Part shown: positions 37,873 through 44,890 of the stretch, piece after piece | Position numbering within the stretch: position 1 is the first letter of the stretch | Layout of the letters: each line of letters starts with the position of its first letter | From: Shewanella sp. TC10 | GTDB taxonomy: Bacteria > Pseudomonadota > Gammaproteobacteria > Enterobacterales > Shewanellaceae | Reading direction: 5' to 3' | Assembly: GCF_009663145.1 (NCBI RefSeq) | Contig: NZ_VKHR01000022.1 | Location: forward strand, 1 to 64,000 | Length of the DNA: 64,000 nucleotides | The notes under the pieces: model-generated | What the model was told of the DNA's origin: nothing | Seen by the model: only the letters and a program-made list of their open reading frames with translations | The model's database searches: none | Made by a program: the position numbers and the translations under genes

Positions 37873-39108
37873 ATGCAAAATGCAAGTGCTCCTGCAAAAA
37901 GAATGTCAATTTTATTAGTGGAAGACACTTTTAGTGAGCGTTATTACATTGCTAGCCTTTTACAAAGCTTCGCACCTGAAGGCGTGGAGTTCATCATCAC
38001 TCAATGTGAAGACGGGCTTACGGCACTTGATACCTGTAAATTACATAATTTTGATTTGATCATTAGTGACTGGCGCATGCCGAATATGAGCGGAGTCGAT
38101 CTGTGTAAGCGTTTAAAAGAAGCCAACAACCCTGCATTTTTTATATTGTTAACCGGTAACGATAAAATTCAAGATATGGTTTATGCCATGGAAACAGGCG
38201 CCGACGACTACATAACTAAGCCGTTTCTTGCATCAGTGCTTAAAGTAAAAGTTCAGGCAGCAGTTCGATTGATCCAAGCCAAGCAGTCAATTATTGATAG
38301 CAAACAAAAGCTTGAGTCTATACTCAGTGATAAGCAAACAGAGCTAGAACAAGCCGCTTTACTTCAGCGTTCGCTATTACCGAAAGAAAACTTAGCCTTT
38401 AATGACTGGCATGTTAGACATTACTTTGAACCTGCAGCTGAACTCGCTGGTGACATATTCCAATGTTTTACCATTACTGATGATTGGATTGGCTTTTATG
38501 TCATTGACGTTTCAGGTCATGGGGCACGCTCTGCCATGCTGAGCTTTACTCTTGCTCAAGGCCTTTCTCCGCAGCGAATGGACTGGTTACTTCCAGCAGA
38601 AACCTTGATGCAAAGACTCAACCTCTTATTTGATGATCCTGCAAATCTCGGCCAATTCGCTACAGTGATTATTGGTAAAATTAATACTAAAACCCACCAA
38701 CTTCAGTTGTGTAATGCCGGTCATCCAATGCCTTTGGTCATCTCTAAGTATGAAATAAAAACACTCGATGTTCCCTCAGGACTGCCGATAGGCGTAGATA
38801 AAAACAGTGAATATAATACGGGTGAATATCAGCTTAATTCCTCAGAGCAATTACTATTATTTTCAGATGGCGTTTATGAAGTAAATCATCCTCAACATGG
38901 CATGTTTGGATTAGAGAGATTCAAACAACGCTGCTTTGAATCTAGAGAAATGCCAGCCAATAAATTTCTTGAACATTTAACTTATGTATTAAATCTGTGG
39001 AAACAAAATGAACCACAGGATGATATGTCGCTTTTGCTTTTTAGCGCCCCTAAAGACGATAGAGCAGACTTTGAAGTTGAAGACATGTTAGTTAATAGCA
39101 CTTTATAA
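37873..39108 (+). CDS. Response regulator fused to PP2C/SpoIIE-type phosphatase (SypE-like, kinase domain missing)
   Basis: 411 residues. The receiver domain covers about 10-130 with Asp66 (LIISDWRMPNMSG). A short coiled coil (about 135-165) and a PP2C phosphatase domain (about 170-395) follow. The metal-binding motifs are AGDIF, IDVSGHGARSA and LFSDGVYE. The phosphatase should dephosphorylate a STAS protein, reversing the action of an RsbW-like kinase. In V. fischeri SypE carries kinase, receiver and phosphatase in one chain. Here the kinase is a separate gene 219 bp downstream and the STAS substrate lies at 47602, beyond an insertion. The receiver is probably fed by the hybrid kinase at 34083. 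Confidence 0.88.
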   Translation: MQNASAPAKRMSILLVEDTFSERYYIASLLQSFAPEGVEFIITQCEDGLTALDTCKLHNFDLIISDWRMPNMSGVDLCKRLKEANNPAFFILLTGNDKIQDMVYAMETGADDYITKPFLASVLKVKVQAAVRLIQAKQSIIDSKQKLESILSDKQTELEQAALLQRSLLPKENLAFNDWHVRHYFEPAAELAGDIFQCFTITDDWIGFYVIDVSGHGARSAMLSFTLAQGLSPQRMDWLLPAETLMQRLNLLFDDPANLGQFATVIIGKINTKTHQLQLCNAGHPMPLVISKYEIKTLDVPSGLPIGVDKNSEYNTGEYQLNSSEQLLLFSDGVYEVNHPQHGMFGLERFKQRCFESREMPANKFLEHLTYVLNLWKQNEPQDDMSLLLFSAPKDDRADFEVEDMLVNSTL

Positions 39109-39162
39109 ATAGCCACTTTTAAATAGCTGTTTTTAAATAGCTAGTTTTAAATAGCTGTTTTT
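39107..39162. repeat. Four copies of a 14-bp direct repeat
   Basis: AAATAGC(T/C)(G/A)NTTTT units at 39107, 39121, 39135 and 39149, exactly 14 bp apart. The first overlaps the phosphatase stop codon. Probably a slippage product; each copy carries its own TAG. Confidence 0.8.
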
Positions 39163-39327
39163 CAATCACAGCGAATACAGATTAACCAGAGATGGCTCAG
39201 CAAGTGATGAGAAAAATGCTTCATATTTAAAAGTGGTCATATTAAAAATTAGTCATATTTCAAAGTAGTTTAGTTTAACAAATCAAAGCCATATATTTTG
39301 TCTTCATCAGGCTTTTAAGGATGAGTA

Positions 39328-39726
39328 ATGAACAACTTACAAATGAATATTTCATTGAATGAAGTAGCACCAGAAAAGGTTTACAACCAAATTGAAGCGT
39401 TTTTACTGACTCATGACATAGAAACACAGCTAAGGTTTAAAATCATTTTATGTATTTTAGAATCGGTAAATAATGTTATTCAACACTGCCCTGATAGCGC
39501 AGAGACAATCACTGTCATGATTCAAAACCAGCAAGATAATATCGTTATAGATATCCTAGATAACACTGACTTTGTAAAATTATCAGCACCTAAAAAATGC
39601 CCAGAGATTGATAAGCCCAATGGCAGGGGATTATGGATTATGGAGCAATGGATGGACCAAGTACAAAAACAAGCAACTGTGCTCGGCACACATTTACGAC
39701 TTTCTATGCAAAAGCAGCCAGCCTAA
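39328..39726 (+). CDS. RsbW-like serine kinase / anti-sigma-type ATPase
   Basis: 132 residues of the HATPase_c_2 family. The N-box ILESVNNVIQHC and the glycine-rich box PNGRGLWIM are intact, so ATP binding is likely; DILDNTDF supplies the D-x-x-D region. AAGGAtgag precedes the ATG. Its expected role is to phosphorylate the STAS protein (47602) on a serine, opposing the phosphatase at 37873. This corresponds to the N-terminal domain of SypE in V. fischeri but as a stand-alone protein. Everything from here to 47.4 kb downstream looks inserted. Confidence 0.85.
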   Translation: MNNLQMNISLNEVAPEKVYNQIEAFLLTHDIETQLRFKIILCILESVNNVIQHCPDSAETITVMIQNQQDNIVIDILDNTDFVKLSAPKKCPEIDKPNGRGLWIMEQWMDQVQKQATVLGTHLRLSMQKQPA

Positions 39727-40055
39727 TATTGTTATAAAATGTACTAGCTCAGACTTGATCATAGTGCGATATTTATGCTGCTGTTTAGCTATAGGTTTGG
39801 GCCAGAATCAGGACTCAAAGGTCAGAGCATAAATTGATGCACTAATTAGTTTTGATGGAATCGATTGGTCAGTATTTGAGATAACAAGACCCCAAATAAC
39901 GTTTTATGTGAGCTGACTAATTAACCATGTTTTAAGGCCAAAAAAGGCAAACATTTCGGCAATGGCAGCATCAAATGGTTTATTGACCGTATAGAGAACT
40001 CTATTAACATTAAACCTAACTCATTTCAGTACATAAATGCGTTTGTAAAGACCGG
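39727..40055. other. Spacer at the edge of the cassette array, with possible gene remnant
   Basis: 329 bp without an intact gene. On the plus strand, about 39942-40057, an open frame reads KGKHFGNGSIKWFIDRIENS and ends QYINAFVKTG before a stop. It looks like the C-terminal tail of some larger protein but has no start and no recognisable family. It marks the outer border of the integron array. Confidence 0.35.
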
Positions 40056-40355
40056 TTAAGGGGCTTGATAGATGTTATTTACAACCAACAAGAAGAGAAT
40101 CAACCCCAGAATAATTATACCTACACCTATTGCGCAACCCCATAAAACTGTAAAGCCTATAAATCTAATTTTTTGGCCTGATATGGAGAAGTGCTTCGGT
40201 GCTAATGTTAATGGCCAAATATTACTTTGAATTGATAAATCCCGCTTCGGAGCAGAAGGCAGAATGTGTTTATAAAGTAGTTGAGGAAGAACAATAATAA
40301 TTAAGAAAAATGTAAAGGCCAATAAGCCTAAAATATAAAACATTATCGTTTCCAT
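40056..40355 (-). CDS. Cassette protein: two-helix membrane protein
   Basis: About 99 residues with hydrophobic segments at both ends (IMFYILGLLAFTFFLIIIVL and a C-terminal VGIIILGLILFLLVV). The ATG at 40355 is chosen; GTG 40361 with AAGGAAGG closer to it is equally possible. It is the outermost cassette gene and has no complete attC after it. The stop is embedded in GCCCCTTAA, which looks like the right half of an attC, so the site may have been deleted. Function unknown. Confidence 0.5.
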   Translation of the reverse strand: METIMFYILGLLAFTFFLIIIVLPQLLYKHILPSAPKRDLSIQSNIWPLTLAPKHFSISGQKIRFIGFTVLWGCAIGVGIIILGLILFLLVVNNIYQAP

Positions 40356-40376
40356 GATCACCAAACCTTCCTTAAC

Positions 40377-40489
40377 ACCTAACGCCCGCTTAAGCGGACA
40401 AATTTTTTTGGTTATAATGTGGAGCGAATCGGAATCTAACCAACTGTTTTTTTGTTCCGTTTAAATCGCTTTTTAAGTGCCAATTATCA
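40377..40489 (-). repeat. attC site 1
   Basis: Bounded by ACCTAAC (40377-40383) and a decayed core ATTATCA (40483-40489; expected GTTATCA). Internal arms include AACGCCCGCTTAAGCGG. The mutation of the invariant G may make it a poor recombination substrate. Confidence 0.6.
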
Positions 40490-40490
40490 G

Positions 40491-40892
40491 CTAAACATTT
40501 TGATTGAAACGGATTACATCCATATCATTTCCATATGCCATTGCCAATTTGTCGGTGTCATTAAAAAAGAAAGTAATCCAAACATTATTCATTCTCTTTT
40601 CCCAATTTGATGACTGCCCATACCTTGCTAGATATAGTTTTATCTTCTTTCTCTTGCCAAAGAACGTTAAACGCCCAGTAGGATCGTTATACCAAACAGA
40701 GGAAGCAATTCCATTCTTTTCATAAACAGCTACTTCAAAGAATTCTGTCGATATCTTGTAAGACACCTCTTCATCTTCTACTGTTTTAGAAATATCATCC
40801 TTTGCATTCTTGAGGATATCCAAAGCATCAGATATTGGAATACCTAATGGGACGTGAGGAGTTTCTATTTTTCCTGACCATATACCACGCAA
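40491..40892 (-). CDS. Cassette protein, hypothetical, soluble
   Basis: About 133 residues, no membrane segment. ISDALDILKNAKDDISKTVE and YEKNGIASSVWYNDPTGRLTFFGKRKKI suggest a small alpha/beta protein, but I recognise no family. There is no ATG near the front: TTG 40901 is too close to AAAAGGA, so TTG 40892 with a 10-base spacing is preferred. The stop abuts attC 1. Confidence 0.5.
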   Translation of the reverse strand: MRGIWSGKIETPHVPLGIPISDALDILKNAKDDISKTVEDEEVSYKISTEFFEVAVYEKNGIASSVWYNDPTGRLTFFGKRKKIKLYLARYGQSSNWEKRMNNVWITFFFNDTDKLAMAYGNDMDVIRFNQNV

Positions 40893-40912
40893 ATTTAACA
40901 ATTCCTTTTAGC

Positions 40913-41054
40913 ATTTAACGAAGTTAGCAGCGGCCGTTAGCAGCGCCGCAGTGTAGGTGTTTGTGTTGTGCTAGCGTCAGCGTGAAAGCACATAAGCAAA
41001 CGCCGGAACGGAGGTCCAGCACCTTAGGTGAGATGTTGGCTAACTTTGTTATAC
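40913..41054 (-). repeat. attC site 2 (long)
   Basis: Bounded by ATTTAAC (40913-40919) and GTTATAC (41048-41054). At 142 bp it is the longest site of the array. Its arms (GAAGTTAGCAGCGGCC…, …GGTGAGATGTTGGCTAACTTT) differ from the others, pointing to an origin in another integron lineage. Confidence 0.7.
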
Positions 41055-41056
41055 GC

Positions 41057-41503
41057 TTATTGACAACCACCCGCATTTTTGTATGTTTCATAATCTGTTG
41101 AAGAAACATACCCCCACTCTTTATCATTTTTCTGCTCATATGCCTGTTGTGCGACAAACAGTATGGCCTCGAATTCCATATCTTTAGGGAATTCCTTTGG
41201 ATTGTCTAAGATATGCTGAAAAAACTCTTTGCCATTGGCTACGACAACACATCTGGAATAGAGAAAACCATCTACAGAAAAGTATTTTTCATCGCTGATA
41301 TAAGCGTCTTCGCCTATTTCTTTCGCATGCGCTTTAGTATCAAGTGCGTGGAGCTTTTGCGTCAATAACTCTTCAAATTGAAATATTTCTTCGTCAGATT
41401 TCTGCGACAAACAGTCTACGACTGGCTCTACAACGAATTCGTCGTCCCCGGACTCATCCCAATTGAGCATTCCGATAATGCTCCAGAATTCATTTTCGCT
41501 CAT
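41057..41503 (-). CDS. Cassette protein: DUF4240 family
   Basis: 148 residues from ATG 41503, supported by AAGGAG 5-6 bases upstream. The protein opens MSENEFWSIIGMLNWDESGD and contains LHALDTKAHAKEIGEDAYISDEKYF, FLYSRCVVVANGKEFFQHIL and the C-terminal EAILFVAQQAYEQKND. This is the layout of DUF4240, a family of small soluble proteins of unknown role, sometimes near toxin or immunity genes. An upstream in-frame start (41578) falls inside attC 3 and is not used. Confidence 0.72.
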   Translation of the reverse strand: MSENEFWSIIGMLNWDESGDDEFVVEPVVDCLSQKSDEEIFQFEELLTQKLHALDTKAHAKEIGEDAYISDEKYFSVDGFLYSRCVVVANGKEFFQHILDNPKEFPKDMEFEAILFVAQQAYEQKNDKEWGYVSSTDYETYKNAGGCQ

Positions 41504-41515
41504 GACTCTCCTTAC

Positions 41516-41613
41516 GTATAATGCCTCATTAAGAAGCGAGTTTAGGCTTGATATAATTGTGACGAAGGAGCTCTGCAAGCCTTGACGAGCCTCCCTTTAA
41601 TGACTTGTTATAT
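41516..41613 (-). repeat. attC site 3
   Basis: Bounded by GTATAAT (41516-41522, last base deviating from RYYYAAC) and GTTATAT (41607-41613). The arms CTCATTAAGAAGCGAG and GACGAGCCTCCCTTTAATGA pair. The neighbouring DUF4262 gene ends within its right core. Confidence 0.65.
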
Positions 41614-42072
41614 TTTACTTAGCACACCAGTGTGATTGAGTATCGGCTGTGCCCAATTGTAAAAATCAGATGTGCCAGAATCCCAAGGCCACAAACCTTT
41701 GGTAGTAGGCCAAATCATTTGCAGCACTTTAAAATTATCCCCGTTGTGCAACCATAAGCCCCAACCTAAATATTCTTTGTAGTGTGATTTATCAACCTCG
41801 ATAAAACACACATCAAAATCACCAAGAAAATTTGAATAGAATTTCCCGGGTTCAAACGATTCACCCGCAAGCAGTCTATCTTTGTAGTTATTAACTACAG
41901 AGTGAGCCAAATCGTTATTTAGCCCGACAATTAATAAATCTGGTTTATTTTGCTTTTTGTTTATACCGATAGAGTAGGTAAATTCTGGCTCTTCTTCACT
42001 TTCCATGACTTTCATAACATGACAACCAAATTCATCAATATTACTTAGTGCTTTTTGATCCTGCTCGTTCAC
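41608..42072 (-). CDS. Cassette protein: DUF4262 family
   Basis: 154 residues from GTG 42072, which has GGAGAG at ideal distance; the ATG at 42099 lies within the attC and is less likely. Features of DUF4262: IDEFGCHVMKV, FTYSIGINKKQNKPDLLIVGL, GWGLWLHNGDNFKVLQMIWP and the C-terminal WPWDSG. The family occurs scattered in many bacteria, function unknown. It sits beside the DUF4240 cassette on the same strand. Confidence 0.75.
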   Translation of the reverse strand: MNEQDQKALSNIDEFGCHVMKVMESEEEPEFTYSIGINKKQNKPDLLIVGLNNDLAHSVVNNYKDRLLAGESFEPGKFYSNFLGDFDVCFIEVDKSHYKEYLGWGLWLHNGDNFKVLQMIWPTTKGLWPWDSGTSDFYNWAQPILNHTGVLSKI

Positions 42073-42085
42073 CAAACTCTCCGTA

Positions 42086-42185
42086 AAATAACGCCCCATT
42101 CAGGGACTGATAATTGTTGGCTAAAATATGAAGCGGAGCGGAACCAGCCAACTGTAATTTGTCCCGCTTGAACACCTTGCTATGT
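42086..42185 (-). repeat. attC site 4
   Basis: Bounded by AAATAAC (42086-42092) and GCTATGT (42179-42185), where the second base of the invariant GTT is C. The internal palindrome (GACTGATAATTGTTGGCT… with …AGCCAACTGTAATTTGTC) is clear. Confidence 0.65.
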
Positions 42186-42497
42186 CTGCTCAAATTTACG
42201 GTAGAAACGAGTAAAATAGTAGTAAAGCACGAAACTGCCAGCAACATTTGTAAATACTATTATTAGAAAACCGATGAATGCTTTTATCCAACCAAGGTCT
42301 GATCTATGTAGATATAGGCCCGCCAAAGCAACAATTATTAGCGCAGCCATATTGCCAATGAGAGTGATAGATAATCCAATATGAATTACTCTCAGCACAC
42401 CTGTAAGAATGCTGGCTGGTGTAAAAAGGAACACTAATGCTAGCAGGAAAAACGATATTATCAGGGTTTTCCAAATGGATCTGAGCTTTTGATTCAT
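42180..42497 (-). CDS. Cassette protein: three-helix membrane protein
   Basis: 105 residues with hydrophobic spans at about 11-30, 36-60 and 70-93. AGGA lies 12 bases before ATG 42497. The stop overlaps attC 4. No family recognised; it resembles the many small membrane proteins carried by Vibrio superintegron cassettes. Confidence 0.55.
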   Translation of the reverse strand: MNQKLRSIWKTLIISFFLLALVFLFTPASILTGVLRVIHIGLSITLIGNMAALIIVALAGLYLHRSDLGWIKAFIGFLIIVFTNVAGSFVLYYYFTRFYRKFEQT

Positions 42498-42521
42498 GAG
42501 AAATGTTCAATCCTAATGGTG

Positions 42522-42618
42522 GCATAACGCCCATTTAAGGGGCTGATAATAGTTTGCTAAAATTGTGAAGCGAAACCGAGCAAACTGTTAGCAGTCCCGC
42601 TTTAAATTCTTGTTATGT
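42522..42618 (-). repeat. attC site 5
   Basis: Bounded by GCATAAC (42522-42528) and GTTATGT (42612-42618). It is nearly identical to sites 6 and 7 (AACGCCCATTTAAGGGGCTG … AGTCCCGCTTTAAATTCTTG), the homogeneous type expected of a chromosomal integron. Confidence 0.88.
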
Positions 42619-42622
42619 GTTT

Positions 42623-42889
42623 TTACACCAAGCCAAATTTAGCTAATATAAACAACAGTATAAAACCAAAGTTTAGACCTAAACCACCATAGCAAACCAG
42701 ACGTCTTACATAAAGTCGATTAGGTTCATACCATTTAGTTTGAAATAAATGTGGGACTTGCCAAATCTCAAAATTGCGGCAGTCGTATTTTTCTTTTAAC
42801 GATAGATTAATAGATTTAGGCGCAAGCAAAACACCTGTAACAAAAACGACAAAAGAAACAGCAAGAAGAATTAAAATTAAAACTAGCAT
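42623..42889 (-). CDS. Cassette protein: two-helix membrane protein
   Basis: 88 residues; hydrophobic at 2-23 and 66-86, with a middle part DCRNFEIWQVPHLFQTKWYEPNR. AAGGAG stands 7 bases before ATG 42889, one of the best ribosome sites in the array. Family not recognised. Confidence 0.6.
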   Translation of the reverse strand: MLVLILILLAVSFVVFVTGVLLAPKSINLSLKEKYDCRNFEIWQVPHLFQTKWYEPNRLYVRRLVCYGGLGLNFGFILLFILAKFGLV

Positions 42890-42912
42890 TTAGAACTCCT
42901 TCCTAGAGAAAC

Positions 42913-43014
42913 ACATAACGCCCATTTAAGGGGCTGATAATAGTTTGCTAAAATTGTGTAGCGTAGCGAAACCAAGCAAACTGTTAGCAGTCCCGCTTTA
43001 AATTCTTGTTATAT
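42913..43014 (-). repeat. attC site 6
   Basis: Bounded by ACATAAC (42913-42919) and GTTATAT (43008-43014). Differs from site 5 mainly by a 5-bp duplication-like change in the loop (GTGTAGCGTAGCGAA versus GTGAAGCGAA). Confidence 0.88.
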
Positions 43015-43260
43015 GACGCCTTCAACACGTTTTTCATTTGTGCCAAATGTCCCCAGCCAGATAAATAAAAATGCAAAAGCCATATATTTAAATACAAAAG
43101 CATAAAAGCCCCAATCCTCACCTTGCACAGAAGTATATCTACTCGATTCAGCTATACCCGTTGAAAACGCAATATAAACTTTGTGCAAAAACGGAGCTGA
43201 TATTAATAAGCAAAATACTCTTATAGGCCAAACCCATTTGGCTTTAATATATAGCTTCAT
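43009..43260 (-). CDS. Cassette protein: two-helix membrane protein
   Basis: 83 residues if started at ATG 43260 (MKLYIKAKWVWP…). The longer frame from 43314 begins inside attC 7 and is less likely. Hydrophobic spans lie at about 11-28 and 52-68. The stop TAA is part of the attC 6 core. The sequence GTSVQGEDWGFY-like middle is unfamiliar. No function proposed. Confidence 0.5.
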   Translation of the reverse strand: MKLYIKAKWVWPIRVFCLLISAPFLHKVYIAFSTGIAESSRYTSVQGEDWGFYAFVFKYMAFAFLFIWLGTFGTNEKRVEGVI

Positions 43261-43301
43261 TAATTTCACAGGTCTCAAATAACACTCCCAATTATTCAGG
43301 C

Positions 43302-43406
43302 ATATAACGCCCACATTAAGGGGCTTTTTATTAGTTTGCTAAAATTGTGAAGCGAAGCGGAACCGAGCAAACTGTAAAAAGTCCTGCTTTAATTGCCTTG
43401 TTAGGT
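43302..43406 (-). repeat. attC site 7
   Basis: Bounded by ATATAAC (43302-43308) and GTTAGGT (43400-43406). Same class as sites 5 and 6 (AAGGGGCTTTTTATTAGTTT … GAGCAAACTGTAAAAAGTCC). Confidence 0.85.
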
Positions 43407-43694
43407 TTAAATTTCTGCAAGGTACAAAGCTATAAGTTCTAGAGACCAGTAGCTAAATAATAAACCAAGCTTAAACTTCATATGCAAGCTAGAGTAGAGT
43501 CGAATTTTATCGGGCTCAACTAATGGTTGGTTTAAGTGATGCCTTTTTAACGCACCAAAAATCGAGTATGCAATCGCGATAGGTAAAGGTAATAACATAA
43601 GAGGAATTGACGTATACCAATACCCAATTAAGGGAATTCCAATTAGAACCCAGTCACCAAAAGTGATCATGGGATATTTAGACCTAGCTTGCAC
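43407..43694 (-). CDS. Cassette protein: membrane protein
   Basis: 95 residues from GTG 43694, which has AGGAG at 5 bases; the TTG one codon earlier is too close. Two hydrophobic spans (about 13-45, possibly a hairpin, and 76-93). The middle contains LKRHHLNQPLVEPDKIRLYSSL. The stop immediately precedes attC 7. Family not recognised. Confidence 0.55.
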   Translation of the reverse strand: MQARSKYPMITFGDWVLIGIPLIGYWYTSIPLMLLPLPIAIAYSIFGALKRHHLNQPLVEPDKIRLYSSLHMKFKLGLLFSYWSLELIALYLAEI

Positions 43695-43708
43695 CAATAC
43701 TCCTTTAA

Positions 43709-43793
43709 ACCTAACGCCTCATTCAGAGGCTTTTAATTGTTGGCTAAAATGAGAAGCCAACTGTAAAAAGCCCTTTGCAATGCCTTGTTAGGT
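43709..43793 (-). repeat. attC site 8 (short)
   Basis: Bounded by ACCTAAC (43709-43715) and GTTAGGT (43787-43793). At 85 bp it is the shortest; the central stem TTGGCT / AGCCAA is retained and the two outer cores are exact complements. Confidence 0.85.
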
Positions 43794-43816
43794 GTTTTTG
43801 CGCTATCACTTAAAAT

Positions 43817-44050
43817 TTAATTTTCAGACGCATCTTCATGCCATATTTGTTGAATCTTAATGCCTTTATCAAAAGTTTTATCACTATCATCTGAAAAATG
43901 CACTTCAACTCGAATATCATTTTCATCATCTGATAGTTGAACCCAATCAACCCACTCGATAATTGGGGAGACTGTACCATCTGAGTTTACTATTCGATAA
44001 CCTTCACCAAGGTTTTCTGACATAACACTTTCAATTTTATCTTCATTCAT
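43817..44050 (-). CDS. Cassette protein, acidic, hypothetical
   Basis: 77 residues, strongly acidic (DDENDIRVEVHFSDDSDKTFD), no membrane segment. Started at ATG 44050 (MNEDKIESVMSENLGEGYR); an upstream GTG lies inside the attC core. Such acidic proteins can be DNA-mimic inhibitors or antitoxins, but nothing in the sequence proves this and no toxin gene is adjacent. Confidence 0.5.
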   Translation of the reverse strand: MNEDKIESVMSENLGEGYRIVNSDGTVSPIIEWVDWVQLSDDENDIRVEVHFSDDSDKTFDKGIKIQQIWHEDASEN

Positions 44051-44075
44051 AAGATACTGCCTGACAATCCATGAC

Positions 44076-44172
44076 ACCTAACGCCGCATTAAGGTGCGAG
44101 TAGCATGGCATAAACTTTGGCGAAGCCAAAAATGCCATGCGTTACGAGTCACTCTTAAATGCTTTGTTATAA
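44076..44172 (-). repeat. attC site 9
   Basis: Bounded by ACCTAAC (44076-44082) and GTTATAA (44166-44172). Strong inner palindrome: AGTAGCATGGCA with TGCCATGCGTTAC. Of a different class from sites 5-7. Confidence 0.82.
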
Positions 44173-44173
44173 C

Positions 44174-44548
44174 TCAAACCCAAATTGGCAGCTGATAGAT
44201 TTTTCCATTTAGATCCACAACTACTGCTTCGACGTATACTTGATGGTTGTCAGCACGATAAGCCGATATATAAAATTCATCAAAGCATTCAATGGGCAAA
44301 CTGTGAGATTCGCATAACTCGGGTAGCCACTTGCGATAAGCAAGAACCGTCTTACGCACTCTAGGCGTTAGCTTAAACAGCTCTTCATCTTTAGCTGGAA
44401 TCCAACTGATCCTGACTAAATCACCTGCTTTAAGGCTAACCAGTTTGAAGATATCATCACGGACAAACCCACCATCGATGTAATTTTCGCCACTAAAAAA
44501 TGATAAGGTGAAGTTCTTAGCCACACCTTTGATATTCTTCAGTTTCAC
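44174..44548 (-). CDS. First cassette protein, hypothetical
   Basis: 124 residues, soluble. KGVAKNFTLSFFSGENYIDG and VSLKAGDLVRISWIPAKDEE suggest a beta-rich domain; the stop abuts attC 9. AAGGAT precedes the GTG/ATG start at 44548. The sequence GTTATAAC 15-20 bp upstream (44562-44569) looks like the recombination junction of the first cassette, and the DNA beyond it is not an attC. Family not recognised. Confidence 0.55.
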   Translation of the reverse strand: MKLKNIKGVAKNFTLSFFSGENYIDGGFVRDDIFKLVSLKAGDLVRISWIPAKDEELFKLTPRVRKTVLAYRKWLPELCESHSLPIECFDEFYISAYRADNHQVYVEAVVVDLNGKIYQLPIWV

Positions 44549-44874
44549 AATTTATCCTTGAGTTATAACAGCTTATTAGCGAGAATTCCGATAAACACCC
44601 ATTGGCTACTTACCAAAATTGAACCGCTTCATAGATTAATTTGTTAATATTTTTAACAACTTAACAGCCATCATAATTTAAATCAATCGTCGAAATAGTG
44701 GATGAAACCGAGAATAGAGATAACCGAGAATTATCTTGGGTCGTTATGTAAACCTCCCGTAGGGTAAAATATTTATTTTTCAACGGTATAGATTTGTTTG
44801 ATTGGTAAATCCGAGAATTGTTGCTTTTACATAACGAGAAGCAAATGCTGTCAATTTCAGCTTTTTAAATATAA

Positions 44875-44890
44875 CTGTATATAAATACAA
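44875..44890. promoter_or_regulatory. LexA-like (SOS) box
   Basis: CTGTATATAAATACAA matches CTGT-N8-ACAG with an A+T-rich core at all but the last base. It lies about 300 bp beyond the first cassette, where the promoter of an SOS-controlled integron integrase would be expected. No gene follows it. Confidence 0.45.

Larger units (their letters stand above)
40056..44573 (-). mobile_element. Integron cassette array without integrase (CALIN-like), ten ORFs and nine attC sites
   Basis: Ten short genes all point to the minus strand. Nine of them are followed by an 85-142-bp imperfect palindrome bounded by RYYYAAC and GTTRRRY cores. The palindromes share sequence with Vibrio VCR sites (AACGCCC, AAGGGGCTG, AGCAAACTGT, CAGTCCCGC, CTTGTTAT). 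The genes are mostly short and unfamiliar, and starts or stops run into attC cores, as in cassettes. No tyrosine recombinase of the IntI type is encoded anywhere in the window. The array separates the RsbW-like kinase from its STAS partner. Confidence 0.88.

Noticed and set aside
39608-39832. Plus-strand 74-codon frame over the end of the RsbW-like gene
   Set aside because: Overlaps a well-supported gene in another frame and runs into non-coding DNA.
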